NCBI GenBank assembly: GCA_947460245.1
Contig: CANHGL010000010.1
Span: forward strand, 1-63,645
DNA length: 63,645 nt
Source: Sphingobacteriales bacterium
GTDB taxonomy: Bacteria > Bacteroidota > Bacteroidia > Chitinophagales > JADIYW01
Direction of reading: 5' to 3'
The notes below the pieces were generated by a model that was not told where the DNA came from, searched no databases, and saw nothing but the letters and a program-made list of their open reading frames with translations. The translations under genes and the position numbers were made by a program. Each line of letters opens with the position of its first letter. Within the stretch, counting starts at the first letter, position 1. Shown piece by piece: positions 17,235 through 28,974 of the stretch.

Positions 17235-17543
17235 TCATGCCTGTGTAGTTGGAGAACCAAAATTCAACGGATAAGCTACCTGTTCAAATTCTTTTATCTC
17301 GCCATGTAATTGTTCGAACTTTCTGATATTTTCATTCATTGCTATCATTAATCGTTTTGCATGCTGAGGCGTTAGGATAATTCTCGATTTTACTTTTGCT
17401 TTGGGTACCCCCGGAGCAAGACGAATGAAGTCGATTACAAACTCCTGATTTGAATGCGTAATTATTGCCAGATTAGCATACTCTCCTTCTGCTATATCTT
17501 CCGGTAGTTCAATATTAATTTGATTTTCTTGTTGGTTTTCCAT
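17235..17543 (-). CDS. DUF3467 family protein
   Basis: The 102 residues match the small DUF3467 family: QINIELPEDIAEGEYANLAI, SNQEFVIDFIRLAPGVPKA, and SRIILTPQHAKRLMIAM. The family is widespread in bacteria and has no known activity. It is acidic and soluble, with no membrane segment. It heads the operon DUF3467-pirin-CDGSH-DUF4286 and lies downstream of the rpoC terminator, so it needs its own promoter. I found no exact TAnnTTTG; TAAATTTA near 17577 is a near match. Confidence 0.82.
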   Translation of the reverse strand: MENQQENQINIELPEDIAEGEYANLAIITHSNQEFVIDFIRLAPGVPKAKVKSRIILTPQHAKRLMIAMNENIRKFEQLHGEIKEFEQVAYPLNFGSPTTQA

Positions 17544-17610
17544 ATTATTTTATTTACGTTTTAACATATGATTTGATAAATTTATGCAAATTAAATCAAT
17601 GTTATAGAAT

Positions 17611-17640
17611 AAAAAAGTCCCGCATAGCGGGACTTTTTAT
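17611..17640 (-). terminator. Terminator of the rpoBC operon
   Basis: Perfect GC-rich stem (AAAAGTCCCGC / GCGGGACTTTT) with a 3-nt loop, flanked by an A run and a T run, 17 nt after the rpoC stop. Confidence 0.93.
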
Positions 17641-17656
17641 TGTGGATTGAGATAGA

Positions 17657-20600
17657 TTATTCTTCTACATCTTCCTCTATCATTGCTTTCTTAGCCAACA
17701 TGCGCTCATACTCCTTCTTGGAACCTACCATCACATTTTCAAACTCACGAACACCAGTACCTGCAGGAATTCTATGACCAACGATTACGTTTTCTTTCAA
17801 ACCTCTCATTAAATCGATAGAACCATTGATAGCTGCTTGGTTCAATACCTTTGTAGTTTCCTGGAACGACGCAGCTGAAATCCAGCTATGCGTACCCAAT
17901 GAAGCACGGGTAATACCCTGAAGCAAAGGACTAGCCGTCGCAGGTATTGCATCTCTAAATTCAACAGACTTTCTATCATTACGTTTTAAGAAAGAATTCT
18001 CTTCACGAATCTGACGCATTGTTACAATCTGTCCAGTTACTAACTGTTCGGATTCACCTGCTTCAGTTATTACCTTCTTATCATAGATATAGTCATTTTG
18101 TTCAATGAAATCAAACTTGTCAACTGTTTCATTTTCCAAGAACTTAGTATCTCCTGCCTGATTAATTAACACATCACTCATCATCTGTTTAACAATAACT
18201 TCGATATGCTTGTCGTTGATTCGAACACCTTGTAATCGGTAAACTTCCTGTATTTCATTTACTAAATAAGCTTGTAATGCAGAAGGTCCTTTAATCTTCA
18301 AGATATCTGTAGGTGTAATTGCACCATCAGATAATGGCATACCCGCTTTTACAAAGTCACCATCCTGAACAAGGATATGCTTAGTAAGTGGAACGAGGTA
18401 TTTCTTTTGAACACCATCTTTTGAAGTAATCGTAACTTCTCGGTTACCACGCTTAATCTTACCAAATGTTGCCTGACCATCTATTTCAGAAACCTTAGCA
18501 GGGTTTGAAGGATTTCTAGCTTCAAACAATTCCTGAACACGTGGAAGACCACCCGTAATATCTCGTACTTTACTTAAAATACGTGGAATCTTAACGATGA
18601 TATTTCCCGGCACTACTGCCTGACCATCTTCTACAGAGATATGAGCTCCTACCGGTACAGAATACGAATAAAGTTGTTTTCCCTTTTCATCGATAATAAG
18701 CAATGAAGGAGATTTTTTCTTATCTCTGGATTCGATAGTAACTTTCTCACGGTGTCCGGTTTGTTCCTCTACTTCTTCGCGATAAGTAATACCTTCTATA
18801 ACGTGTTCGTATTTAATTACACCTCTAAACTCTGAGATAATAACATTGTTAAATGGATCCCAAGAACAAACTACATCACCCTTCTTCACTTTCTGACCAT
18901 TCTTCACCGCTAATGTAGCTCCGTAAGGAATATTGTTAGTGATTAATACTCTTTCAGAATTTTCTTCGACAATACTTATTTCACCTGTACGACCAATTAC
19001 AACTTGTTTTTGATCACCACCTTCACTTTCCTGCTTCACAGATTTAATACTATCAAATTCTAGCTTGCCATCAAATTTTGCAATCATCTGAGATTCAGAT
19101 GCAACAGAAGCAGCAGTACCACCTGTGTGGAACGTACGCAATGTTAACTGCGTTCCTGGCTCACCGATTGATTGAGCAGCTACAATACCAACCGCATCAC
19201 CTAACTGAGCAGGACGATTATTAGTTAGATTTCTTCCATAGCATTTAGAACAAACTCCACGACGCATTTCGCAAGTTAATACAGAACGTATTTCTACAGT
19301 TTCGATAGGAGAATCTTCGATTATTTTAGCAGCTGCTTCTAAAATCATATACCCTTCTTTGACGATAACTTCGCCGGTTAAAGGATGAATGACATCAGAA
19401 AGAGCAGTACGTCCAACGATTCTATCGAATAAAGACTCAATGACTTCTTCATTTTCTTTTAGAGCAGCGATATTTAAACCTCTTAATGTGAAACAATCTT
19501 CTCCATTAATGACCACATCTTGTGCAACATCCACTAAACGACGAGTTAAGTAACCCGCATCTGCTGTTTTTAGAGCTGTATCCGCCAAACCTTTACGCGC
19601 ACCGTGAGTAGAGATGAAATACTCTAAAACGTTCAATCCATCCTTAAAGTTAGATAAGATTGGATTTTCGATAATCTCACCACCTGCTGAACCTGACTTA
19701 CGAGGCTTTGCCATTAATCCTCGGATACCTGCCAACTGTTTAATCTGTTGTTTAGATCCACGCGCACCAGAATCCAACATCATATACACGGAGTTAAATC
19801 CTTGTTTATGCGTAGAGATTTCTCTCATTAAGGTTTCTGTAATTCTTGTATCCACACGTGTCCAGATGTCAATAATCTGATTATAACGCTCGTTATTGGT
19901 AATTAAACCATTATTAAAGTTCTGCCATACTTCGTCTACTTCTTCCGTAGCACCGGTTAGTAATTTTTGTTTTACATCCGGAATGATCAAATCATCGATA
20001 TTAAATGACAAACCTCCTTTAAATGCCTGACGATATCCTATTTCTTTGATATCATCAAGGAATTTAACAGTAGTTGGAATATTAGTATGCACTAACACTT
20101 CACCAATTACATTCTTTAAATTTTTCTTTGTCAGTAAATCATTAACATAACCTGTTTCCTGTGGAACTACTTCATTAAATAGTAAACGGCCTACAGTTGT
20201 ATCAATTATTTTGTGTTTGAATTCACCACCTTCTTTGACTCTAACTTTACACTTTACATTAGCATGTAAATCAACTTGATTCTCGTTCAAGGCGATAATA
20301 GCTTCTTCTGCTGAATAGAATACTTTACCTTCTCCACGAACTTTTTCCTCTTTAGTCGTTTTTTTACCTTTCGTCAAATAGTATAAACCAAGAACCATGT
20401 CCTGAGAAGGAATAGTAATTGGAGTACCGTTTTGTGGATTTAAGATATTATGTGAAGCCAACATCAATAGTTGGGCTTCCAATACAGCTGCATTACTTAA
20501 AGGAACGTGAACCGCCATTTGGTCACCGTCAAAGTCGGCATTGAATGAAGTACATACTAGTGGATGTAACTGTATTGCTTTGCCTTCTATCAACTTAGGC

Positions 20601-21979
20601 TGGAATGCCTGAATAGATAAACGGTGTAATGTTGGAGCACGGTTTAACAATACCGGATGTCCTTTCATCACATTCTCTAAGATATCCCAAATAACAGCTT
20701 CTTTTTTATCAACTAATTTCTTAGCAGACTTAACTGTCTTTACAATTCCTCTTTCCAGTAATTTACGAATAATGAACGGCTTGAATAACTCAGCGGCCAT
20801 ATCTTTTGGAAGTCCACACTCATGTAGCTTCAACTCTGGTCCAACCACAATTACTGAACGACCTGAATAATCTACACGCTTTCCTAATAAATTCTGACGG
20901 AAACGTCCTTGTTTACCTTTTAAAACATCGGATAACGATTTCAATGCTCGTCCACCTTCTGCTTTTACAGCATTTGATTTTCTTGAGTTATCAAACAAGG
21001 AATCTACCGCCTCTTGTAACATACGTTTTTCATTACGCAAGATTACTTCAGGTGCCTTGATTTCAATTAATCTCTTAAGACGATTATTTCTGATGATTAC
21101 ACGACGATAAAGGTCATTTAAATCAGAAGATGCAAAGCGTCCTCCATCCAATGGAACGAGTGGGCGCAATTCAGGTGGAATTACAGGTAAGTACTGCACT
21201 ACCATCCACTCTGGTCTGTTTTCTATATGTTCATTGGCTTCACGGAAAGATTCCACAACACTCAGACGCTTTAAAGCCTCTGATTTACGTTGCTGAGAAG
21301 TTTCGTTGGAAGCTTTATGACGCAATTCTCCAGAAAGTTTCTTCAAATCAATTCTTGCCAATAAATCACGAACGGCTTCACCGCCCATTTTAGATATGAA
21401 TTTATTAGGATCATCATCATGCAAAGATTGATTTTCTTTCGGTAATGCATCCAATACATCCAGGTATTCTTCTTCTGTAATCAGATCAAGATACTTGTAT
21501 GTTTTCTTCTCGCCGTTGATGGTTACACCGTCTGCTACGATACCTGGCTGTATAACTACATACCTTTCATAGTAGACAATAGTCTCCACATTCTTAGAAG
21601 ACAATCCCAACATATATCCTGTCTTGTTAGGCAATGATTTAAAGTACCAGATATGTACTACAGGAACCACCAATTTAATGTGTCCCATACGTTCACGTCG
21701 TACTTTTTTCTCTGTTACCTCTACACCACAACGATCGCATACGATACCTTTGTAGCGTATACGTTTGTACTTACCACAAAAACATTCGTAGTCTTTGGTT
21801 GGACCAAATATACGTTCACAGAATAAACCTTCCATTTCTGGCTTGTAAGTTCTGTAGTTAATGGTTTCAGGCTTTTTAACCTCACCATAAGAACGTTCCA
21901 AGATAGAATCCGGAGAAGCGAGCTTCAATGTTATCGTTGAAAACTCTGTGTTGATCTTATTATCCTTTTTAAAAGGCAT
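17657..21979 (-). CDS. rpoC: DNA-directed RNA polymerase subunit beta'
   Basis: The 1440-residue product is the full-length beta' subunit. It has the N-terminal zinc site ([20 protein letters not shown]), the catalytic Mg motif NADFDGDQM in the conserved active-site block, the second zinc site ([13 protein letters not shown]), and the trigger loop/bridge helix region ([16 protein letters not shown]). It is 47 bp downstream of rpoB and ends the operon at a strong terminator. The tail is acidic (MIEEDVEE). There is nothing unusual in length or motifs. Confidence 0.99.
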   Translation of the reverse strand: MPFKKDNKINTEFSTITLKLASPDSILERSYGEVKKPETINYRTYKPEMEGLFCERIFGPTKDYECFCGKYKRIRYKGIVCDRCGVEVTEKKVRRERMGHIKLVVPVVHIWYFKSLPNKTGYMLGLSSKNVETIVYYERYVVIQPGIVADGVTINGEKKTYKYLDLITEEEYLDVLDALPKENQSLHDDDPNKFISKMGGEAVRDLLARIDLKKLSGELRHKASNETSQQRKSEALKRLSVVESFREANEHIENRPEWMVVQYLPVIPPELRPLVPLDGGRFASSDLNDLYRRVIIRNNRLKRLIEIKAPEVILRNEKRMLQEAVDSLFDNSRKSNAVKAEGGRALKSLSDVLKGKQGRFRQNLLGKRVDYSGRSVIVVGPELKLHECGLPKDMAAELFKPFIIRKLLERGIVKTVKSAKKLVDKKEAVIWDILENVMKGHPVLLNRAPTLHRLSIQAFQPKLIEGKAIQLHPLVCTSFNADFDGDQMAVHVPLSNAAVLEAQLLMLASHNILNPQNGTPITIPSQDMVLGLYYLTKGKKTTKEEKVRGEGKVFYSAEEAIIALNENQVDLHANVKCKVRVKEGGEFKHKIIDTTVGRLLFNEVVPQETGYVNDLLTKKNLKNVIGEVLVHTNIPTTVKFLDDIKEIGYRQAFKGGLSFNIDDLIIPDVKQKLLTGATEEVDEVWQNFNNGLITNNERYNQIIDIWTRVDTRITETLMREISTHKQGFNSVYMMLDSGARGSKQQIKQLAGIRGLMAKPRKSGSAGGEIIENPILSNFKDGLNVLEYFISTHGARKGLADTALKTADAGYLTRRLVDVAQDVVINGEDCFTLRGLNIAALKENEEVIESLFDRIVGRTALSDVIHPLTGEVIVKEGYMILEAAAKIIEDSPIETVEIRSVLTCEMRRGVCSKCYGRNLTNNRPAQLGDAVGIVAAQSIGEPGTQLTLRTFHTGGTAASVASESQMIAKFDGKLEFDSIKSVKQESEGGDQKQVVIGRTGEISIVEENSERVLITNNIPYGATLAVKNGQKVKKGDVVCSWDPFNNVIISEFRGVIKYEHVIEGITYREEVEEQTGHREKVTIESRDKKKSPSLLIIDEKGKQLYSYSVPVGAHISVEDGQAVVPGNIIVKIPRILSKVRDITGGLPRVQELFEARNPSNPAKVSEIDGQATFGKIKRGNREVTITSKDGVQKKYLVPLTKHILVQDGDFVKAGMPLSDGAITPTDILKIKGPSALQAYLVNEIQEVYRLQGVRINDKHIEVIVKQMMSDVLINQAGDTKFLENETVDKFDFIEQNDYIYDKKVITEAGESEQLVTGQIVTMRQIREENSFLKRNDRKSVEFRDAIPATASPLLQGITRASLGTHSWISAASFQETTKVLNQAAINGSIDLMRGLKENVIVGHRIPAGTGVREFENVMVGSKKEYERMLAKKAMIEEDVEE

Positions 21980-22026
21980 AGTTGTTATTTTTAATTACTA
22001 AAAATCAGTTTTTACTAAAAATCCAA

Positions 22027-25000
22027 TTAATCAAAATCCAAGTCTAATGCTAATCCTCTTAATTCATGAACCAATACATTGAATGATTCAGGAATACCAG
22101 GCTCTGGAAGATTATCTCCCTTCACTATCGCTTCATACGATTTAGCTCTACCTTGAATATCATCAGATTTAACTGTCAATAATTCCTGCAAGATGTTAGC
22201 TGCTCCATAAGCTTCTAACGCCCATACTTCCATTTCCCCTAAACGCTGACCACCAAATTGAGCTTTACCACCCAATGGTTGCTGTGTAATAAGAGAGTAT
22301 GGTCCGATGGAACGCGCGTGCATCTTATCATCCACCATGTGAGATAATTTAAGAATATAAATTACCCCTACTGTAGTTTTCTGATCAAAACGCTGACCGG
22401 TTTCACCATCATACAAGTATGTACTTCCTAAGCGCGGAAGATTAGCTTCTTCAATGTACTCTTCAATCTGATCCACTGTAGCACCATCAAATATTGGCGT
22501 AGAGAATCTCTTTCCAAGTGCTTTTCCTGCAAGACCAAGAACTGATTCATAAATCTGTCCGATGTTCATACGAGAAGGCACACCTAATGGATTCAATACA
22601 ACATCTACAGGAGTACCATCTTCTAAGAATGGCATATCTTCATCACGAACAATCTTAGCAACGATACCTTTATTTCCGTGACGACCTGCCATCTTATCTC
22701 CTACTCTCAACTTACGTTTCTGAGCAATATAAACTTTAGCAAGCTTCAATACGCCTGATGGTAACTCATCACCTACAGTTATCGCATATTTATCACGAAG
22801 GAAACGACCTTTCTCTTCATTGAAACGAATATTGAAGTTGTGAATTAATCGTTTGATTAATTCGTTTGATTCCTCTTCTTTCGTCCAATCAGAAGTATCC
22901 AAGTTCTGGTAATTTAAGCTACCTAATAACTTCTCTGAGAATTTAGTTCCTTTAGGAACTTCTTCTTCACCAAAGATATTCTTCACGCCTGATGTTGTCT
23001 TGCCACCCACCAATTGCATCAGTTTAGACACTAATACTTTTTTGATTTCTTCAAGATTTACCAAATGAACTTTCTCTACTTTTTCCAATTCAGCTTTTTC
23101 ACGAACCTTAGAGTTCTTGTCTTTCTTAGCTTTTTGGAATAGTTTTGTCGTTACAACGATACCTTCAGTTGATGGTGGTGCTTTGTAAGAAGCATCCTTA
23201 ACATCACCTGCTTTATCTCCAAAGATAGCACGTAATAATTTTTCTTCCGGAGTTGGATCTGTTTCACCCTTCGGTGTAATTTTTCCTATTAAGATATCTC
23301 CTTCTTTTATCTTAGCTCCCACACGGATAATACCATTTTCATCGAGGTTACGTGTTGCATCTTCACTTACATTCGGGATGTCGTTAGTTAACTCTTCTTC
23401 ACCCAACTTAGTATCACGAACATCCATTTCATATTCTTCGATATGAATGGATGTAAAGATATCTTCACGAACAACTTTCTCTGAAATTACTATTGCATCC
23501 TCAAAGTTGAATCCCTTCCATGGCATGAATGCAACAAGTAGGTTTTTACCTAATGCTAATTCTCCGTTTTGAGTAGCATAACCCTCACAAAGTATCTGAC
23601 CTTTAGTTACTTTCTCGCCCTTACGAACGATAGGTCTTAGGTTAATACAAGTAGCCTGATTGGTTCGTGCATACTTAGTTAACTTATAGACTTTAACATC
23701 ATCCTCAAAACTTACTAACTTCTCATTTTCAGTTCTATCGTAACGGATACGGATTTCATTAGCATCTACATATTCTACAACTCCAGATCGCTCTGAGTTT
23801 ACTAATACATTGGAATCCTGAGCAACTCTTGCTTCAATACCTGTACCAACAATTGGTGCCTCACAACGCATCAATGGAACAGCTTGACGCTGCATGTTAG
23901 AGCCCATCAGTGCACGGTTAGCATCATCATTCTCCAAGAATGGAATTAAGGATGCAGAAACACCTACAATCTGATTCGGTGCTACGTCCATATTCTGAAC
24001 ACCAGTCATCTCATCACTGTCTGTGTCTAAGATTGGGAAGTCACCTTGAAAACGACACTTCACTTTCTTATCTACAAATAAACCTTTATCATCCAATGTA
24101 ACATTAGATTGAGCGATGATTCTTTCATCCTCTTCTTCTGCTGTTAAGTATTCTACTTTTGATCCTTCTACCTTTCCTTTGGCCACTTTACGGTATGGAG
24201 TTTCAATAAAGCCCATTTCATTCACCTTAGCGTGAACGCAGAGTGTTGAAATCAAACCGATATTTGGACCTTCAGGAGTTTCAATGGTACACAAACGACC
24301 ATAGTGAGAATAATGCACGTCACGCACCTCAAAACCTGCACGTTCACGAGAAAGACCACCAGGTCCTAGTGCAGAAATACGACGCTTGTGCGTGATTTCT
24401 GATAATGGATTGGTTTGATCCAGGAACTGTGATAATTGTGAAGTACCAAAGAAAGAATTAATTACCGATGATAATGTTCTTGCATTAATTAAATCGATAG
24501 GTGTAAATACTTCATTATCTCTAACGTTCATACGCTCACGAATAGTACGAGCCATACGAGCAAGACCAACACCAAACTGAGCAAATAATTGCTCACCAAC
24601 AGTTTTTACTCTTCTGTTACTTAAGTGATCAATATCGTCAATTTCCGCTTTTTGGTTAACCAATTTGATTAGGTACTTAACAATCGAAACAATATCTTCT
24701 TTTGTTAAAACGATATTCTTAGGATCGATTCCTAAACTTAATTTTTTATTGATTTTATAACGACCTACAAAACCTAAATCGTAACGCTTATCGGAGAAAA
24801 ATAACTTCTCGATAATACCACGAGCGGTGTCATCATCTGGTGGATCGGACCCACGTAATTGACGATAGATGTGTTGTAAAGCTTCTATCTCAGAGTTAGA
24901 TGTATCTTTTTGTAGCGTATTGAAGATGATAGAATAATCTTCTTCAGTACTTTCTTTCTGAAGAATAATCGTTTTAACACCGGTTTCCAGTATTAACTTG

Positions 25001-25863
25001 GTATTATCTTCATCTAAATAAGTATCACGCTCTAAGATTACTTCATTTCTTTCAATAGAAACTACCTCACCTGTATCTTCATCCACAAAATCTTCCATCC
25101 AAGACTTTAGCACTCTAGCTGCTAAACGTCTGCCAATATGTTTTTCCAATGATTTTTTGCTCACCTCTACTTCATCAGACAACCCAAATAATTTAAGGAT
25201 ATCTTTATCCGAATCAAATCCAATTGCACGAAGTAAAGTAGTAACCGGGAATTTCTTCTTACGGTCGATATAAGCATACATCACATTATTAATGTCTGTA
25301 GCAAATTCCATCCAAGCACCTTTAAATGGTATTACTCTCGCAGAGAATATTTTTGTACCATTCGGGTGGTAGCTCATACCAAAGAACACGCCCGGAGAGC
25401 GGTGTAATTGAGAAACTACAACACGCTCAGCACCATTGATGATGAACGTACCCTTGTCTGTCATGTAGGGAATATTTCCTAAAAATACATCCTGAACGAT
25501 AGTTTGGAAATCAATATGTTCCTCATCGTTACAAGATAAGCGCAACTTTGCTTTTAAAGGAACGCTATAGGTTAGGCCTCTTTCTATACACTCATCAATA
25601 GTGTAACGAGGAGGATCAACATAGTAGTCCAAGAATTCCAATAAGAAAATATTTCTTGCATCAGTAATTGGGAAATTTTCTGAGAAAACCTTGTACAAAC
25701 CTTCTTTAGAACGTTTATCCGGAGTGGTTTCCAACTGCAAGAATTCTTGGAATGATTTAACCTGAATATCCAAAAGATTTGGATATTCATAAGGGTGGCT
25801 TATTTTACTGAAATTAATTCTTCCAGTAGCGGTAAGACCTATTTTTTCTGTTTTTTTAGACAT
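22027..25863 (-). CDS. rpoB: DNA-directed RNA polymerase subunit beta
   Basis: The 1278-residue product is complete. The rifampicin-binding segment is visible as [19 protein letters not shown] with [18 protein letters not shown]. The C-terminal clamp/switch region includes HGNKG and [18 protein letters not shown]. Residues at the rifampicin pocket look wild type (Q, D, H and S in their usual places by eye). It follows rplL after a 90-bp gap containing a strong hairpin, so its expression may be set apart from that of the ribosomal proteins. Confidence 0.99.
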   Translation of the reverse strand: MSKKTEKIGLTATGRINFSKISHPYEYPNLLDIQVKSFQEFLQLETTPDKRSKEGLYKVFSENFPITDARNIFLLEFLDYYVDPPRYTIDECIERGLTYSVPLKAKLRLSCNDEEHIDFQTIVQDVFLGNIPYMTDKGTFIINGAERVVVSQLHRSPGVFFGMSYHPNGTKIFSARVIPFKGAWMEFATDINNVMYAYIDRKKKFPVTTLLRAIGFDSDKDILKLFGLSDEVEVSKKSLEKHIGRRLAARVLKSWMEDFVDEDTGEVVSIERNEVILERDTYLDEDNTKLILETGVKTIILQKESTEEDYSIIFNTLQKDTSNSEIEALQHIYRQLRGSDPPDDDTARGIIEKLFFSDKRYDLGFVGRYKINKKLSLGIDPKNIVLTKEDIVSIVKYLIKLVNQKAEIDDIDHLSNRRVKTVGEQLFAQFGVGLARMARTIRERMNVRDNEVFTPIDLINARTLSSVINSFFGTSQLSQFLDQTNPLSEITHKRRISALGPGGLSRERAGFEVRDVHYSHYGRLCTIETPEGPNIGLISTLCVHAKVNEMGFIETPYRKVAKGKVEGSKVEYLTAEEEDERIIAQSNVTLDDKGLFVDKKVKCRFQGDFPILDTDSDEMTGVQNMDVAPNQIVGVSASLIPFLENDDANRALMGSNMQRQAVPLMRCEAPIVGTGIEARVAQDSNVLVNSERSGVVEYVDANEIRIRYDRTENEKLVSFEDDVKVYKLTKYARTNQATCINLRPIVRKGEKVTKGQILCEGYATQNGELALGKNLLVAFMPWKGFNFEDAIVISEKVVREDIFTSIHIEEYEMDVRDTKLGEEELTNDIPNVSEDATRNLDENGIIRVGAKIKEGDILIGKITPKGETDPTPEEKLLRAIFGDKAGDVKDASYKAPPSTEGIVVTTKLFQKAKKDKNSKVREKAELEKVEKVHLVNLEEIKKVLVSKLMQLVGGKTTSGVKNIFGEEEVPKGTKFSEKLLGSLNYQNLDTSDWTKEEESNELIKRLIHNFNIRFNEEKGRFLRDKYAITVGDELPSGVLKLAKVYIAQKRKLRVGDKMAGRHGNKGIVAKIVRDEDMPFLEDGTPVDVVLNPLGVPSRMNIGQIYESVLGLAGKALGKRFSTPIFDGATVDQIEEYIEEANLPRLGSTYLYDGETGQRFDQKTTVGVIYILKLSHMVDDKMHARSIGPYSLITQQPLGGKAQFGGQRLGEMEVWALEAYGAANILQELLTVKSDDIQGRAKSYEAIVKGDNLPEPGIPESFNVLVHELRGLALDLDFD

Positions 25864-25894
25864 GCAATCAAATTATTTTTTATAAAAACAGTAA

Positions 25895-25932
25895 AAAGTG
25901 TCTCGGTATCTACAAGCGATACCGGACACTTT
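25895..25932 (-). terminator. Hairpin between rplL and rpoB (probable attenuator)
   Basis: Minus strand: AAAGTGTC-CGGTATC, 7-nt loop, GATACCG, one bulged A, GACACTTT. This is a 15-bp stem followed by TTTACTGTTTTTAT. The structure resembles a leaky intrinsic terminator or RNase III site, as known in the E. coli rplL-rpoB gap. It sits 22 nt after the rplL stop and 31 nt before the rpoB ATG. Confidence 0.7.
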
Positions 25933-25953
25933 ATGTAATTGATTTTGAATGAA

Positions 25954-26331
25954 TTACTTCAATTCAACAGATGCACCAGCTTCTTCCAATTTTGTTTTTA
26001 TGGATTCAGCCTCATCTTTTGACACACCTTCCTTAATTGCTTTTGGTGCACCATCTACTAAGTCTTTAGCTTCTTTTAGTCCAAGACCAGTAAGTTCTTT
26101 AACTACCTTAACTACACCTAATTTTTGTGCTCCACCATCTTTAAGAATAACATCAAAAGATGTTTTTTCCTCAGCAGCAGCAGCACCACCACCGCCACCT
26201 GAAGCAACAACTGCAACTGCAGCAGCAGCTGGTTCGATACCGTACTCGGATTTTAAAATTTCAGCAAGTTCATTAACTTCTTTTACTGTTAAGTTTACTA
26301 GTTGTTCTGCGAATGCTTTTAAATCAGCCAT
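25954..26331 (-). CDS. rplL: 50S ribosomal protein L7/L12
   Basis: The 125-residue stalk protein. It has an N-terminal dimerisation domain ([15 protein letters not shown]...), an Ala/Gly-rich hinge (about 35-55), and the C-terminal factor-binding domain ([20 protein letters not shown]). It is essential for EF-Tu and EF-G GTPase stimulation. 29 bp downstream of rplJ. The Ala-rich hinge yields a long antisense frame that is not a gene. Confidence 0.98.
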   Translation of the reverse strand: MADLKAFAEQLVNLTVKEVNELAEILKSEYGIEPAAAAVAVVASGGGGGAAAAEEKTSFDVILKDGGAQKLGVVKVVKELTGLGLKEAKDLVDGAPKAIKEGVSKDEAESIKTKLEEAGASVELK

Positions 26332-26360
26332 TGTTTAAAAAATTTAAATAGTTATTAAAA

Positions 26361-26885
26361 TTAATTTTGTCTTTCTTGTAATGTTTTAACGATTCCACCA
26401 AGTTTATCTCCACTTGACTTTAATGCAGAGATTACATTTTTAGCAGGAGATTGCAATAAACCAACTATATCACCGATTAATTCAAATTTAGATTTAACGT
26501 TGATGAGTGCATCTAATTGATCGTCTCCAATATATACTGCTGAGTCTATGTAGGCAGCCTTTAAGAGCGGCTTCTTGATATCCCCTGTGCGGAATTGCTT
26601 AATTACTTTAGCTGGCACATTTCCAGTTTCTGTAAACATGATAGCTGTAGGTCCGTTTAAAACAGGATCTAAGTCATCTGAAAACTTACCACCGGCAACT
26701 AATGCCTTTTTGATTAATGTGTTTTTAGCAACCTGAAGATTGATTCCCTTGTCGAAACAAATTCTTCTTAACTTATTTATTTTTTCTACCGATAAACCTG
26801 AAGTATCAGTGAAGTAGAAGAAGCTAGAGTTAGAGAATTTTTCCGTCAACGTATCAATCGCTGCTTGTTTTTCGGTTTTAGTCAT
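26361..26885 (-). CDS. rplJ: 50S ribosomal protein L10
   Basis: The 174-residue product anchors the L7/L12 stalk to 23S rRNA. The N-terminal RNA-binding region includes FYFTDTSGLSVEKINKLRR and AKNTLIKKAL. The C-terminal helix (PAKNVISALKSSGDKLGGI) binds L7/L12 dimers. Gap to rplA is 24 bp, too short for a large L10 leader. Confidence 0.97.
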   Translation of the reverse strand: MTKTEKQAAIDTLTEKFSNSSFFYFTDTSGLSVEKINKLRRICFDKGINLQVAKNTLIKKALVAGGKFSDDLDPVLNGPTAIMFTETGNVPAKVIKQFRTGDIKKPLLKAAYIDSAVYIGDDQLDALINVKSKFELIGDIVGLLQSPAKNVISALKSSGDKLGGIVKTLQERQN

Positions 26886-26909
26886 TTTTTTCCTTTTAAG
26901 AATGGATTA

Positions 26910-27605
26910 TTAAATTCCCGGAATTGATTTCACATCTACCTCAATGGATGGACTCATCGTTGTTGCCATATAAATGCTTTTGAAATAGATACCTTTAGCT
27001 GAAGATGGCTTGATCTTAGCCAGTGTAGAAATCATTTCTTTAGCATTATCGAAGAGTTGTTCAGGTGTAAATGAAACACGACCTACAGAAGTATGGATAA
27101 TACCAAACTTATCGATTTTAAAAGATATTTTACCTTTCTTAACCTCTTTTACGGCATCACCTACGTTTTCTGTCACAGTACCAGATTTAGGATTTGGCAT
27201 TAAGTTACGAGGACCTAATATCTTTCCTAAACGGCCTAACTTAGGCATCACGCTTGGCGTAGCAATAATGATGTCAATATCTGTCCAACCACCGTTGATT
27301 TTCTCCAAATACTCATCCAGACCAACATAATCAGCACCAGCTTCTTTGGCATCCTTTTCTTTTTCAGGAGAACAAAGCACTAATACTTTTTTAGTTTTAC
27401 CTGTACCATGAGGAAGACTAACGGTACCTCTCAGCGCCTGATCAGGCTTACGAGGGTCAACACCTAAGCGGATATGAACATCAACTGAAGCATCAAACTT
27501 GGTAGTGTTTACTTCTTTTACTAAAGCAGTGGCTAGTTCTAATGAGTAAGATTTACCAATTTCAACCTTGTCTTGAACTGCTTTTCTTCTTTTAACAATT
27601 TTCAT
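26910..27605 (-). CDS. rplA: 50S ribosomal protein L1
   Basis: The 231-residue product is complete, with [16 protein letters not shown] and [16 protein letters not shown], the conserved rRNA-binding segment. L1 forms the mobile stalk near the E site and in many bacteria also represses its own operon by binding the mRNA. A 62-nt gap upstream, larger than others in this cluster, contains a structure that could be such a site. Confidence 0.98.
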   Translation of the reverse strand: MKIVKRRKAVQDKVEIGKSYSLELATALVKEVNTTKFDASVDVHIRLGVDPRKPDQALRGTVSLPHGTGKTKKVLVLCSPEKEKDAKEAGADYVGLDEYLEKINGGWTDIDIIIATPSVMPKLGRLGKILGPRNLMPNPKSGTVTENVGDAVKEVKKGKISFKIDKFGIIHTSVGRVSFTPEQLFDNAKEMISTLAKIKPSSAKGIYFKSIYMATTMSPSIEVDVKSIPGI

Positions 27606-27631
27606 CTTTCAATTTTTAGTGAGATAATAGC

Positions 27632-27660
27632 GTTCCAAATAGAGTGGAACTCTCTCCGCT
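27632..27660 (-). promoter_or_regulatory. Possible L1-binding mRNA structure between rplK and rplA
   Basis: Minus strand: AGC, seven unpaired nt (GGAGAGA), GTTCC, a 9-nt loop, GGAAC, GCT. Two short helices separated by a one-sided internal loop recall L1 binding sites in general shape only. Placement just before rplA is suggestive. The primary sequence was not matched to a known model. Confidence 0.3.
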
Positions 27661-27667
27661 TAATACA

Positions 27668-28111
27668 TTAAGCTTGCCATGGTTGGTCACCCGTAACGGT
27701 TATACCCATGCTTCTTGCAGTTCCCGCCACCATTTTCATGGCTGAATGAACTGTGTAACAGTTCAAATCTGGCATTTTGATTTCTGCAATTTCCTTCACC
27801 TGATCCCAGGATACCGACCCAACCTTATTACGGTTTGGAACTTTAGAGCCTTGTTTGACTTTAGAGTACTCCAATAATAAAGCAGAAGCGGGTGGTGTCT
27901 TGATGACAAAAGTGAATGATTTATCCTTATATACCGTAATAACACACGGTAAAATTTTTCCTTGTTTGTCTTGAGTAGCTGCGTTAAACTGCTTGCAAAA
28001 CTCCATAATATTCACCCCTTTTGAACCCAATGCAGGACCAATTGGAGGTGCTGGATTTGCCTGACCACCCTTTACTTGTAACTTAATAAACGTTTCTATT
28101 TCCTTTGCCAT
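27668..28111 (-). CDS. rplK: 50S ribosomal protein L11
   Basis: The 147-residue product has the Pro-rich N-terminal GTPase-centre domain ([20 protein letters not shown]) and the C-terminal rRNA-binding domain ending [17 protein letters not shown]11 binds the thiostrepton loop of 23S rRNA and is needed for the RelA stringent response. Its ATG follows the nusG stop after 3 nt. Confidence 0.98.
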   Translation of the reverse strand: MAKEIETFIKLQVKGGQANPAPPIGPALGSKGVNIMEFCKQFNAATQDKQGKILPCVITVYKDKSFTFVIKTPPASALLLEYSKVKQGSKVPNRNKVGSVSWDQVKEIAEIKMPDLNCYTVHSAMKMVAGTARSMGITVTGDQPWQA

Positions 28112-28114
28112 TTT

Positions 28115-28660
28115 CTATTGTTTTTCAACTTGCATAAAATTCAACTCCACTGGAGTCTTTCTTCCAAATATTTTCACTACTACTCTCAACTTCTTCTTAT
28201 CCTCCATTATTTCCTCGATGGTACCAGTAAAGTCGTTGAAAGGACCATCTGTGATTTTAACATCCTCACCAATCAAGAATGGCTCACTAACTACACCGCC
28301 AACCTCTTCTTGCTCATCTACTTTACCTAGGATTCTGTTTACTTCGGCTTTCTTAAGTGGAATAGGCTTATTTCTCTCGATAAAGCTGATAACATTCGTC
28401 ATATTTTGAATATGCTGAACGATATCTGCATTAAATTTCTTAGAATCAGCTTCCATCATTAAATAACCCGGGAAGAAGTTCTTCTCATGAATTACTTTCT
28501 TTCCACCTTTCAGTTTGTATACTTTCTCAGTAGGAACTATAACCTGAGGAATAATTTCAGACCAGCCGGAAAGCCTAATCTCCTTCTCGATTATCTCGCG
28601 AAGTTTTTTTTCTTTTCCACTGATTACTCTCAGTACGTACCACTTTTTTTCTTCTGACAT
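28115..28660 (-). CDS. nusG: Transcription termination/antitermination protein NusG
   Basis: The product of about 181 residues from the ATG at 28660 (MSEEKKWYVLRV) has the NGN domain (KWYVLRVISGKEKKLREIIE; FFPGYLMME) and a C-terminal KOW domain (GEDVKITDGPFNDFTGTIEE). An ATG three codons upstream (28669) is also possible; the downstream one matches usual starts. NusG binds RNA polymerase and couples it to Rho or the ribosome. Confidence 0.96.
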   Translation of the reverse strand: MSEEKKWYVLRVISGKEKKLREIIEKEIRLSGWSEIIPQVIVPTEKVYKLKGGKKVIHEKNFFPGYLMMEADSKKFNADIVQHIQNMTNVISFIERNKPIPLKKAEVNRILGKVDEQEEVGGVVSEPFLIGEDVKITDGPFNDFTGTIEEIMEDKKKLRVVVKIFGRKTPVELNFMQVEKQ

Positions 28661-28683
28661 CTGCAACATTCTAAAAGAGGTGA

Positions 28684-28887
28684 CTAGCTACCACCAACCA
28701 TTTTATAAATAATATCACCGAATACAATATTAGAAATCATATCCATCAATCCTATTATCAAAGCGATAACCAAGGCCGCAATAGCTACTACCGCAGCATT
28801 TGCCTGCAACTCTTTCCATGTTGGCCATGAAACTTTAGTCGTTAACTCTTCGTAAGAAGCTTGCAGATATGATTTAATATTCTCCAT
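28684..28887 (-). CDS. secE: Preprotein translocase subunit SecE
   Basis: The 67-residue product starts MENIKSYLQASYEELTTKV at the ATG at 28887. It is the short single-TM form, with the conserved amphipathic VSWPTWKEL segment followed by one membrane helix (AAVVAIAALVIALIIGLMDM). The open frame extends upstream to 28950, but that part lies inside tRNA-Trp and is not coding. SecE clamps SecY in the Sec channel. Confidence 0.95.
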   Translation of the reverse strand: MENIKSYLQASYEELTTKVSWPTWKELQANAAVVAIAALVIALIIGLMDMISNIVFGDIIYKMVGGS

Positions 28888-28901
28888 TTCTTTTTCTTTT
28901 G

Positions 28902-28972
28902 CACGGGTGGAGAGATTCGAACTCCCATCAGCGGTTTTGGAGACCGACATTCTACCCTTGAACTACACCCGT
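28902..28972 (-). tRNA. trnW: tRNA-Trp (CCA)
   Basis: A cloverleaf with acceptor ACGGGTG/CACCCGT, a D-arm beginning TAGTTC, anticodon loop CTCCAAA (anticodon CCA), and T-loop TTCGAAT. CCA is not encoded at the 3' end. Only 14 nt separate it from the secE ATG. Position between tuf and secE is conserved in Bacteroidota. Confidence 0.97.
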
Positions 28973-28974
28973 AT

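Noticed and set aside
25949-26338. 129-codon frame antisense to rplL
   Set aside because: A by-product of the Ala-rich hinge codons of rplL on the other strand.
28888-28950. N-terminal extension of secE by 21 codons
   Set aside because: The extension lies inside tRNA-Trp, and the shorter start gives the normal SecE N-terminus.
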